From a bacterium (GTDB lineage Bacteria; AUK180), in contig JAUXGM010000044.1 of NCBI GenBank assembly GCA_030622125.1, positions 1 through 14,975 of the forward strand: DNA of 14,975 bases, written 5' to 3'. Both the position numbers and the translations under genes were made by a program. Below the pieces are notes generated by a model. The model saw only the letters and a program-made list of their open reading frames with translations. It had not been told where the DNA came from and made no database searches. Positions 6,156 to 12,595 of this stretch are shown in pieces. The stretch's first letter is position 1. Every line of letters starts with the position of its first letter.

Positions 6156-6642
6156 TCACAATTTTGTAAATTTCTTCGAAAGAATCCAATGTATTGTAAA
6201 CCTTGATCCCTTCGATCATTTTTGTATTTTCATCATTTGCCATTATACCGCTGTAAAGTATGATCTTTTTTCCGGAACTAAGTTCTTTCGCATCTTCTAT
6301 GTCTTTCCCGCAAACAATAGCGGGAAGATCATATTCCTTCATCCCCTCAATAATAAGAACATCCCTATTAAGCAATCTAAATATCTCGAATATTTTTTCA
6401 AGTTCCATATTCGGTTCAAAGAAAAAACAAACCTCATTCTCTGTAATTGCACAAACGGGACTTGCTCCTGCTTTACGATGTTCGTAGCTGTTGCTTCCTT
6501 CTTTATCCAGGGCATATCCTTCTTTGTGGATGGATTTTATCGAACCGACAGAATGACCGTCTTCTTTAAACCGTTTGATAAGTTTTTCAACTAATGTCGT
6601 TTTACCACTTTTTGAATGACCTATTACAGAGATGATTTTCAT
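6127..6642 (-). CDS. mobB: MobB, molybdopterin-guanine dinucleotide biosynthesis adapter
   Basis: A 171-residue P-loop GTP-binding protein, normal length for MobB, which assists MobA in attaching GMP to molybdopterin in the cytoplasm. Seen: Walker A GHSKSGKTT (residues 8-16), the family block DKEGSNSYEHRKAGA (46-60) and a Walker B-like LIIEG (about 95-99). Its ATG overlaps the stop of the preceding molybdopterin-binding-like gene by four bases (ATGA), a strong sign of co-translation, and its own end overlaps the dehydrogenase start. No MobA or other moa/moe gene is in this window. The pairing with a SUOX-fold-like protein supports a molybdenum or tungsten cofactor role for that neighbour. Confidence 0.9.
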   Translation of the reverse strand: MKIISVIGHSKSGKTTLVEKLIKRFKEDGHSVGSIKSIHKEGYALDKEGSNSYEHRKAGASPVCAITENEVCFFFEPNMELEKIFEIFRLLNRDVLIIEGMKEYDLPAIVCGKDIEDAKELSSGKKIILYSGIMANDENTKMIEGIKVYNTLDSFEEIYKIVNENGIDISI

Positions 6643-7310
6643 AATTTAAAGACAATTTCTCTACTTTTTCCCGATATTTTGTTAACATACTTAACCCAGT
6701 TCCCAAGTTTTAAATTTAATCCCATCAATGTTCTTTTTCCCTTTTCAATGATCGCCGACCTCAGGTAAGGATTTTTTTCAAATGAGATATTATAACCGTC
6801 ATCCGATACAAAAGAGATAATATCACCATCGATTTTATATTTGTCAATTAAAGATCCAACATCAACGCCCGTATATTCCCTATTTCCAATCTTCAATCTG
6901 TCAAAGGAGAGTTTGTTATAAATAAGTTCAATCTTCTCTTTGTTTGTATTTTCAGTGAATATTTCTTCAATACGGTCAACATTCACTACTCTTAATTTCC
7001 CGTCATCATTTCCTTTAACAATAAAAGTGAGCCTCGTTGGTTTACCGTCTTTTTCAATTGTTAGATAGAATTGCCCGGGTGTCTTGTTCCTTTCAATAAT
7101 CATCTTGTAGCCATCTTTGGCATATACATTGAACATCGACGGTGAATACCCGATATATTTTTTGAATATAGTAGTTAAATTTATGCCTTTATATTCTCCG
7201 CTTGTCCTTTTCAGATGAGAATCGATATAGGTAGTATTGAATTTTTCAAACTGATTTTCAATCTCATTGATAATGACATCCACAATCTTATTTTTTGTTT
7301 TTATTTTCAT
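6639..7310 (-). CDS. Tandem molybdopterin-binding-like (SUOX-fold-like) protein
   Basis: A 223-residue protein without signal peptide or membrane segment. It has an internal duplication: GEYKGINLTTIFKKYIG...KDGYKMIIE (residues 38-73) and REYTGVDVGSLIDKYKI...DDGYNISFE (144-178). Each half resembles the oxidoreductase molybdopterin-binding fold (pattern G-hydrophobic-x-L, then DGY), and residues 87-117 resemble its Gly-Lys/basic end (KPTRLTFIVKG, then a VDRIEEI-type ending). The cofactor-ligand Cys of sulfite oxidase is absent, so catalysis is doubtful; a cofactor carrier or binding role is possible. This family call is from pattern memory and could be wrong. The start is supported by GAGG six bases before the ATG. 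The four-base overlap with mobB downstream is the best context clue. Confidence 0.55.
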   Translation of the reverse strand: MKIKTKNKIVDVIINEIENQFEKFNTTYIDSHLKRTSGEYKGINLTTIFKKYIGYSPSMFNVYAKDGYKMIIERNKTPGQFYLTIEKDGKPTRLTFIVKGNDDGKLRVVNVDRIEEIFTENTNKEKIELIYNKLSFDRLKIGNREYTGVDVGSLIDKYKIDGDIISFVSDDGYNISFEKNPYLRSAIIEKGKRTLMGLNLKLGNWVKYVNKISGKSREIVFKL

Positions 7311-7353
7311 CTTATACCTCAGTAATTATTTTAATGATCTTAAAATTATCATT

Positions 7354-8475
7354 TTAACCGAATTTTTTAACTGCATTTTTAAACTCCTTCAATAAAAATT
7401 TAATCTCAGTATTAAGTATTTCAGGGAATAACGGCAGTGAAATAACTCTCCCTGCAAAATCTTCAGAAACGGGTAGATCATTGTATTTTTTACCATATTT
7501 TCTATTATAATAAACCGGCTGCATATGCAGTGGAATAGGATAATGAATACCGGCTCCAATCCCTTTTTCTTTTAAATAATTTAAAATCTTATCTCTATTT
7601 TTCTTTACTTTTACCACATACAAATGAAAAACATGCTCAAAATCTTTGACTTCCGGCAGATCAATATTAGCAATATTCTTTAAATTTTCATTGTAAATTT
7701 TTGCGATCTCAATTCTTCTCTTGGTCCACCTTTCCAAATATTTCAGTTTTACATTTAATATTGCACCTTGCAAACCATCCATTCTTTCACCAAGCCCGTT
7801 AATCGTATGTTCATATTTTGTTTTTCTTCCATGATTGCGGAGCATTTTTAATTTTTCATAGTGATCTTTATTATGAGTAACGATCACGCCGGCATCGCCA
7901 TAAGCTCCCAAATTTTTTCCGGGGTAAAATGAAAAGCAAGAGATGTCACCGAAATTTCCTGCTTTCACTCCATCAGATTCGGCAAGATGTGCCTGAGCAC
8001 AATCTTCAACTAAAAAAAGATTATGTCTGTCTGCTATCGCTCTGATCTTTTTCATATTGACCATTTTTCCATAGATATGCACCGCAACGATCCCTTTTAC
8101 ACCATTATCAATACGTTCTTCAATAAGGTCTTCATTTATATTGCCATCGTCTTTAATGTCAACAAAAATCGGTTCGGCGCCAAGAAGGATCAATGGTTCT
8201 ACCGTTGCAATAAATGTATTTGGTGTTGTTATGATCTTATCGCCGGGATCTACGCCAAGAGCAAGATAACTTAATAACAATGCCGAAGTTCCTGAACTTA
8301 CACCTATTGCATAGGGTATTCCGATCATTTCAGCAAAATTCTTCTCAAATCTTTCCACCTCACTACCCAGTATAAAATCGGTATTCCCTATTGTTCTATC
8401 TATTGCTTCTCTAAGTTCATTTTTTATCGTATCGTATTGTCTTTGAAGATCAACGAGTTTAATTCTATTCATCAT
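7354..8475 (-). CDS. DegT/DnrJ/EryC1/StrS-family sugar aminotransferase
   Basis: A PLP-dependent aminotransferase of 373 residues, normal for the family, which transfers an amino group to a nucleotide-linked keto-sugar in the cytoplasm for surface polysaccharide or glycan synthesis. Seen: the N-terminal VDLQRQY (residues 8-14), GTSAL (62-66), the cofactor Asp in VEDCAQAH (156-163) and the Schiff-base Lys187 in FYPGKNLGAYGD. The start overlaps the upstream acyltransferase by 11 bp; GAGG lies three bases before the first ATG and six before the second (8472), so the second may be the true start. Paired with the acyltransferase, it fits synthesis of an N-acylated amino sugar (WbpE/FdtB-like step). 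The sugar itself is not determinable, and no glycosyltransferase is adjacent. Confidence 0.92.
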   Translation of the reverse strand: MMNRIKLVDLQRQYDTIKNELREAIDRTIGNTDFILGSEVERFEKNFAEMIGIPYAIGVSSGTSALLLSYLALGVDPGDKIITTPNTFIATVEPLILLGAEPIFVDIKDDGNINEDLIEERIDNGVKGIVAVHIYGKMVNMKKIRAIADRHNLFLVEDCAQAHLAESDGVKAGNFGDISCFSFYPGKNLGAYGDAGVIVTHNKDHYEKLKMLRNHGRKTKYEHTINGLGERMDGLQGAILNVKLKYLERWTKRRIEIAKIYNENLKNIANIDLPEVKDFEHVFHLYVVKVKKNRDKILNYLKEKGIGAGIHYPIPLHMQPVYYNRKYGKKYNDLPVSEDFAGRVISLPLFPEILNTEIKFLLKEFKNAVKKFG

Positions 8476-9109
8476 TTACCTCATACGGTTTTTTCATCAA
8501 ACCGTATCTACATTTAATATCTTTAATTTTCATAATATACTTTGCCGGATTTCCGATATAAACACTGTTATCTTTGCAATCCGATGTAACAACACTTCCG
8601 GCGCCGATCAGGCATTTCTTGCCAATTGTAATGTCAGGAAGCAGTGTAGCATTAGCACCGATCACTGCTTTTTGCTCTATCGTTGGTCCCTTCAAGCATT
8701 CTTTAACCCTCGGACATTTTGGATGGAGTGCATTTGTAAGAACTACATTTGGTCCGAGCCAGCATTCCTTTTTTAGTGTTGAATACTCGGGAACAAAGAC
8801 ATTAGAATGTATTCTGACACCGTCCTCAATGATGAGATGGTGCTCTATAACAGAGTGTGTTCCTATGGAAACATTATCTCCAATCTTATTCTCTTCTCTA
8901 ATATTAACACTGTGACCGGTTTGAAAATTATTACCTATAACATTGCCTGCATAAATAACGGAATGCGAACGAATAATTGCATTATTGCCTATAACGGTTT
9001 TTAGATCACCATTTTTTTTGTCTCTTGGTGGTACACCTATGATAACAAAATCACCTATCTCTGTATTCTTTCCTATCGTAACATTCTTATATATTTTTAC
9101 ATTTTTCAT
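8465..9109 (-). CDS. Left-handed beta-helix sugar N-acyltransferase
   Basis: A hexapeptide-repeat acyltransferase of 214 residues, built of repeats such as IGKNTEIGDFV, IGNNFQTGHSV and IGDNVSIGTHSV that form a left-handed beta-helix. The segment WLGPNVVLTNALHPKCP with GPTIEQKAVIGANATLLP is typical of acetyltransferases acting on UDP- or dTDP-linked amino sugars (WbpD/FdtC/QdtC type), with acetyl-CoA as the usual donor. A GTG at 9115 also opens this frame, but the AGGTG at 9115-9119 overlaps that codon and is well spaced from the ATG at 9109, so I chose the ATG. It is first in the five-gene unit, behind a promoter at 9126-9154, and overlaps the aminotransferase, whose product it probably acylates. 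Confidence 0.9.
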   Translation of the reverse strand: MKNVKIYKNVTIGKNTEIGDFVIIGVPPRDKKNGDLKTVIGNNAIIRSHSVIYAGNVIGNNFQTGHSVNIREENKIGDNVSIGTHSVIEHHLIIEDGVRIHSNVFVPEYSTLKKECWLGPNVVLTNALHPKCPRVKECLKGPTIEQKAVIGANATLLPDITIGKKCLIGAGSVVTSDCKDNSVYIGNPAKYIMKIKDIKCRYGLMKKPYEVNDE

Positions 9110-9125
9110 AATCACCTACAAAGTT

Positions 9126-9154
9126 ATTTTAACAAAATTCCAAAAATTTAGCAA
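9126..9154 (-). promoter_or_regulatory. Promoter of the amino-sugar/mobB gene unit
   Basis: Minus-strand TTGCTA (9149-9154), 17 bp spacer, TAAAAT (9126-9131). The predicted transcript start near 9119 leaves only about 10 bases before the ATG at 9109. Confidence 0.5.
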
Positions 9155-9221
9155 ATAAATGTCTGGTGTCTCAACATTTTGGACTTTTTTTAAAAATAGT
9201 TTTTTTGCCAAATAAGATTTT

Positions 9222-9470
9222 TTAACCACGGATTTAACGGATTATACGGATTTTTAAAATTTCTAAATTTTCAGTTATGAAATGAAATTTCATTATTCTA
9301 AATCTTTTTAATTATTAGAAAATTAATTTTCTACTTTATAGAAAAGATTTAATAAAAAGTGATTTAATAAAATCACTTTACTGAAAATTTAAAGATAGAT
9401 TCTAAAAATTTTTTTGTTTTCAATAAATTTATTATTTTTAATCTGTCAAATCTGTCTAATCTGTGGTTAA
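9222..9470. repeat. 249-bp cloverleaf-like palindromic element
   Basis: The ends are inverted: TTAACCACGGATT (9222-9234) against the complement of AATCTGTGGTTAA (9458-9470), one mismatch. Inside, AAATTTTCAGT (9265-9275) pairs perfectly with 9380-9390, then AAATCTTTT (9300-9308) with 9342-9350. Three hairpins fill the rest: ATGAAAT/ATTTCAT (9277-9293), a perfect 18-bp palindrome (9316-9333), and AAAGTGATTT/AAATCACTTT (9356-9379). The result is a roughly symmetrical cloverleaf. Just inside each end are 9-bp tandem words (CGGATTTAA, CGGATTATA; ATCTGTCAA, ATCTGTCTA). There is no ORF. It fits a MITE-like non-autonomous element or a structured DNA/RNA site. It fills most of the 480-bp gap between the divergent acyltransferase and secD genes. 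Confidence 0.7.
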
Positions 9471-9540
9471 TATTATTATTTAAATACCGAATTCTTTTTC
9501 AAGCAAAATCCAACATGTTTCTGATATTTTGCAATAAATG

Positions 9541-9569
9541 TTGCAATTTTAGTTAAAATTTGATAAAAT
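9541..9569 (+). promoter_or_regulatory. Promoter of secDF
   Basis: TTGCAA (9541-9546), 17 bp, TAAAAT (9564-9569). The leader then carries AGGAGG at 9583-9588, 7 bases before the secD ATG at 9596. Confidence 0.6.
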
Positions 9570-9595
9570 AAAAAATTATTGTAGGAGGCATTATT

Positions 9596-11017
9596 ATGTC
9601 TAATAAACCTTTTATGTGGCGGTTTGTTATAATCGCTATTGTATTTATCATTTCACTTGTGTTGGTAGTTCAGACATTCAATTGGTATAAAATCCCTGAG
9701 GAAAAGAGAAAAGAGATCTATTCACAAAAAGAATATGAAAAACATTACAAAAAAGTAATAAAGCTCGGACTTGATCTGCAGGGCGGTATTCATCTTATTC
9801 TCGGTGCCGATGTTTCAAATGTTAAACAGAGCGAGAAAAGAGATGTTGTAGAAAGGATCATCACAACGATAAGATCAAGAATTGATGAATTCGGTGTCAG
9901 TGAACCGATTATCAAAAAGGAAGGGAACAATAAGATCGTTGTTGAACTTCCGGGAATGAAGGATCCGGAAAGGGCTATAAGATTGGTCTCTGAAACCGCA
10001 TTTTTGGAATTTAAACTCCTGGATGAAATAAATCAACCGAAGGTATATCTTTTTGTTGATGAGGATGGAAATCAAAAAATGGAAATGCCTCTGCCTCCAA
10101 ATGATGAATTACTTTTTATGGAGAAAAAAAATGTCGATGTGGGCACAATTGAAAAGGTACCATTTCTCTTAAAAAAGACAACTCTACTAACGGGTAGTGA
10201 GCTTAAAACGGCTAATGTCGAATTTGGACAACTTACAACTCCAATTGTCGGATTAACATTTAAACCGAAAGGCGGCAGAACATTTGCAAAGATCACGGAA
10301 GAAAATGTTGGCAAACGACTTGCTATAGTATTGAACGGCAAGGTTATGTCCGCACCTGTTATTAAGCAGAAAATACCTAACGGGAGAGCAATTATTGAAG
10401 GTAATTTTACGCTTCAAGATGCAAAAGACCTCTCTCTTGTTTTGAGAGCAGGAGCATTGCCGGCGCCTGTGCAGATCTTGGAAAATCAAACTGTTGGTCC
10501 AACACTTGGAAAGGACTCAATAGCAAAAGGTGGAAAAGCTCTGCTGCTCGGCTTGATCCTCGTCTTTTTATTTATGCTCATTGCCTATAAAGGAAGTGGT
10601 ATAATCGTTGATCTTGCACTTTTTATCGTCCTTATTACAATATTGGGTGTAATGTCATTATTCAATTTTACACTGACTTTTCCGGGTATTGCAGGTCTTG
10701 TTCTCACGGTCGGTATGGCGGTAGATGCGAATATTATTATATTTGAACGGATCAAAGAAGAAAAGGCACGAGGGAATAGTGCCATTGCTTCAATGAGAAG
10801 GGGTTTCGGTAAGGCATTTTTGACTATTTTGGATGCAAATATTACAACATTGATCGCAGCTGCGGTTCTCTTCCAGTTTGGGACAGGACCTCTAAAAGGA
10901 TTTGCTATTACATTGACCATCGGTATTCTTGCAAGTATGTTTGCGGCACTTGTTTTTACAAGAATGTGTTTTGAATACTTGATCGGGACTGTAAAAATAA
11001 AAAAAATAAGTATATAG
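9596..11017 (+). CDS. secD: Protein translocase subunit SecD
   Basis: An inner-membrane component of the Sec accessory complex that uses the proton gradient to pull secreted proteins out on the periplasmic side. At 473 residues it is a short-form SecD. Seen: TM1 (about residues 9-26), the conserved GLDLQGGIHL (58-67) opening the periplasmic domain, and five C-terminal membrane segments (about 315-331, 336-356, 362-380, 413-428, 436-456). GMAVDANIIIFERIKEE (373-389) carries Asp377, in the place of the proton-path Asp, and GFGKAFLTILDANITTLIAA follows it. The strong ribosome binding site AGGAGG sets the start. secF follows after 9 bp, so the two are one operon under the promoter at 9541-9569. 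Confidence 0.97.
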   Translation: MSNKPFMWRFVIIAIVFIISLVLVVQTFNWYKIPEEKRKEIYSQKEYEKHYKKVIKLGLDLQGGIHLILGADVSNVKQSEKRDVVERIITTIRSRIDEFGVSEPIIKKEGNNKIVVELPGMKDPERAIRLVSETAFLEFKLLDEINQPKVYLFVDEDGNQKMEMPLPPNDELLFMEKKNVDVGTIEKVPFLLKKTTLLTGSELKTANVEFGQLTTPIVGLTFKPKGGRTFAKITEENVGKRLAIVLNGKVMSAPVIKQKIPNGRAIIEGNFTLQDAKDLSLVLRAGALPAPVQILENQTVGPTLGKDSIAKGGKALLLGLILVFLFMLIAYKGSGIIVDLALFIVLITILGVMSLFNFTLTFPGIAGLVLTVGMAVDANIIIFERIKEEKARGNSAIASMRRGFGKAFLTILDANITTLIAAAVLFQFGTGPLKGFAITLTIGILASMFAALVFTRMCFEYLIGTVKIKKISI

Positions 11018-11026
11018 GAGTCTAAA

Positions 11027-12118
11027 ATGAAACTTTTTGGTAATGCAAATTATAATTTTATCGGAACAAGGAAATATGCGTACATCATTTCTTCCTCAAT
11101 TATTTTATTAGGAATAATTTTATATATAGTCAGGGGAGGATTTAATTGGGGAATTGAGTTTCAAGGTGGAATAAAATTACAGGTTAAATTTGAAAAATCA
11201 TTAACAATTAAAAACCTTGAAGGAATAAGAGAAAAGTTAAATTCTGAAATAAAAGGAATTGGGAAAGAGAATACCGACTTTATTATCCAAAAAAAATTAC
11301 CTGATTTCATAAAGGAAAAAACGATCATTCTTGAAAAGGCACGAAAGGATAATATGATATTTAATAATTATGAAGAGGCGCTCTCGTATCTTGCGATTCC
11401 TGAAAACTTAGCCGATGAGTTTATAAAAAATTTCAAATTGAATGAAAAGGAAGATAAACCGAGAGCAATTAATCTAAATACAGCCTCTATTGATGTTACA
11501 AAATCACGAATATCCAATTTGATGACACAAGGCGAGGTGGATAACTTTAAGAATGTTTTGAAGGAGATGTTCCCCGAAAATAAATTTAATATTGAAGGGA
11601 TCTCTCTTGTCGGTCCCTCTGTCGGCAAAAAATACCAGCAGACAGCGATCTATGCAATGTTTTTTGCGTTGATAGGGATATTGATATACATCTCATTTAG
11701 GTTTGAATTTATATATTCTATTGGTGCGATCCTTGCTTTGATACATGATGTTTTGATAACATTAACGGTATTTTTGCTTGTTAATGCCGAGGTAAATTTA
11801 TCGGTTGTTGTTGCTCTTTTAACATTGATCGGTTATTCTCTAAATGATACTATCGTTGTTGACGATAGAATAAGAGAAACAAGAAAATATGCTAAAGGAA
11901 CCCTTTCGGAACTTATAAATATTGGGATCAACAAGACATTATCAAGAACTATCCTCACTTCGTTTACGACATTTATGGTTGTTCTTTGCTTGTTTCTTTT
12001 TGCCGGAGCCGGTTTGCATGAATTCGCATTAGCATTTTTAGTCGGTATTGTTACAGGGACTTATTCATCAATATATATCGCAGCACCGGTGGTTCTTGAA
12101 TTTAGCGGAAAAAAGTGA
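11027..12118 (+). CDS. secF: Protein translocase subunit SecF
   Basis: The partner of SecD, 363 residues, with six membrane segments. Seen: TM1 (about 17-35), GIEFQGGIKLQV (42-53), a periplasmic domain of about 150 residues, then GPSVGKKYQQTAIYA and the core motif LIGYSLNDTIVVDDRIRE (267-284), with LSRTILTSFTTF (305-316) after it. The periplasmic domain is long because of a roughly 70-residue charged stretch (residues 95-165). Within the core motif the residue before DRIRE is Asp279, where Phe is the common choice. AGGAG six to seven bases before the ATG gives the start. The gene ends without an obvious terminator, directly before a heptamer array and repeat copy B. Confidence 0.96.
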   Translation: MKLFGNANYNFIGTRKYAYIISSSIILLGIILYIVRGGFNWGIEFQGGIKLQVKFEKSLTIKNLEGIREKLNSEIKGIGKENTDFIIQKKLPDFIKEKTIILEKARKDNMIFNNYEEALSYLAIPENLADEFIKNFKLNEKEDKPRAINLNTASIDVTKSRISNLMTQGEVDNFKNVLKEMFPENKFNIEGISLVGPSVGKKYQQTAIYAMFFALIGILIYISFRFEFIYSIGAILALIHDVLITLTVFLLVNAEVNLSVVVALLTLIGYSLNDTIVVDDRIRETRKYAKGTLSELINIGINKTLSRTILTSFTTFMVVLCLFLFAGAGLHEFALAFLVGIVTGTYSSIYIAAPVVLEFSGKK

Positions 12119-12132
12119 ATCAAGGGAAAAAA

Positions 12133-12146
12133 GAGGTTCGAGGTTC
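12133..12146 (+). repeat. Heptamer repeat H5 (2 units)
   Basis: GAGGTTC twice in tandem, followed by GAAAAAA. It is the shortest of the heptamer arrays and, like H4, lies directly before the AACAATATTAA word of a dispersed repeat copy. Confidence 0.5.
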
Positions 12147-12150
12147 GAAA

Positions 12151-12290
12151 AAAACAATATTAATCTCCGTACCAAACAAAAGAGGGACATACCTCATCAA
12201 ACTGATTTTTTTTGTTGAGATGTGTCCCGGACTCTTCCTTAGATAACGATATACCTCCCGAGAACAATATAAACAAGGCAACAAAAAAAT
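12151..12290 (+). repeat. Dispersed repeat copy B
   Basis: It begins with the AACAATATTAATCTCCG word shared with 4989-5005. The hairpin arm GGGACATACCTCA (12184-12196) then faces TGAGATGTGTCCC (12216-12228), an imperfect stem with G-T pairs. The core from GTGTCCCGGACTCT (12222-12235) to about 12267 is identical to copy C over more than 40 bp and similar to copy A. The stem sequence differs from that of copy A while pairing is largely kept. On the minus strand it contains a 60-codon open frame, discussed in the findings. Confidence 0.7.
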
Positions 12291-12338
12291 AAGTTAATAA
12301 AGAAATAAAATTTAGGATTTTGGGTTTGGGTTTTTCTG

Positions 12339-12373
12339 TCACTATTCACTTTTCACTATTCATTTTTCACTTG
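12339..12373 (-). repeat. Heptamer tandem repeat array H6 (5 units)
   Basis: TCACTAT, TCACTTT, TCACTAT, TCATTTT, TCACTTG in strict 7-bp register (minus strand: AGTGAAA-type words). It lies directly before repeat copy C. Confidence 0.75.
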
Positions 12374-12383
12374 TTTTTTTGGT

Positions 12384-12455
12384 GTGTCCCGGACTCTTCC
12401 TTAGATAACGATATACCTCCCGAGAACAGTATAGCCAAGGTAATAAGGAAATACG
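12384..12455 (+). repeat. Dispersed repeat copy C (right part only)
   Basis: It matches copy B from GTGTCCCGGACTCT onward (12384 to about 12429 identical), then both share a CAAGG word. The left hairpin arm with GGGACATAC is missing and its place is taken by array H6, so this is a truncated copy. Confidence 0.7.
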
Positions 12456-12493
12456 GGAAGAAAATTTAAGATTTGAAATTTGGAGTTTTTTTT

Positions 12494-12564
12494 GTCATTC
12501 AGAGCAATTGAAAAGGTGTTGTGGTTTATCCAGCACTTTGAAAAGGTGCTGGGCTCTGAATGAC
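12494..12564. repeat. 71-bp nested inverted repeat
   Basis: The outer arms GTCATTCAGAGC (12494-12505) and GCTCTGAATGAC (12553-12564) are perfect complements. Inside, CCAGCAC (12530-12536) pairs with GTGCTGG (12546-12552), directly stacked on the outer right arm. A GAAAAGGTG word occurs twice in the loops (near 12509 and 12540). This looks like a small palindromic mobile or REP-like element. It may also fold in RNA from either direction. Confidence 0.65.
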
Positions 12565-12594
12565 CGTAAGGGTTCGGCATGCCGAACCCCTACG
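12565..12594 (-). terminator. Perfect palindrome after the secreted-protein gene; possible terminator
   Basis: GGGTTCGGCATGCCGAACCC (12570-12589) is a perfect 20-bp palindrome, extended by CGTA/TACG arms with one mismatch to 12565-12594. It begins 1 bp after the stop of the large secreted-protein gene, where a terminator would be. No T-run follows, so it may act as an RNA-stabilising or REP-type hairpin instead. Confidence 0.5.
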
Positions 12595-12595
12595 A

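Noticed and set aside
8574-9004. Plus-strand ORFs opposite the acyltransferase
   Set aside because: Composition follows the hexapeptide repeats read backwards; the two overlap each other and lack start signals.
10072-10920. Three minus-strand ORFs opposite secD
   Set aside because: Antisense shadows of an unmistakable SecD frame; no family features or start signals.
11474-11488. INLNTAS in SecF as a ComEA-like helix-hairpin-helix start
   Set aside because: The residues that follow do not continue the helix-hairpin-helix pattern; it is a chance match in the periplasmic domain.
12160-12342. 60-codon minus-strand ORF with a hydrophobic segment
   Set aside because: It lies wholly inside dispersed repeat copy B and the flanking array, has no ribosome binding site, and copy C does not keep its N-terminus. 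Treated as repeat rather than gene; the shared frame is reported as a finding.
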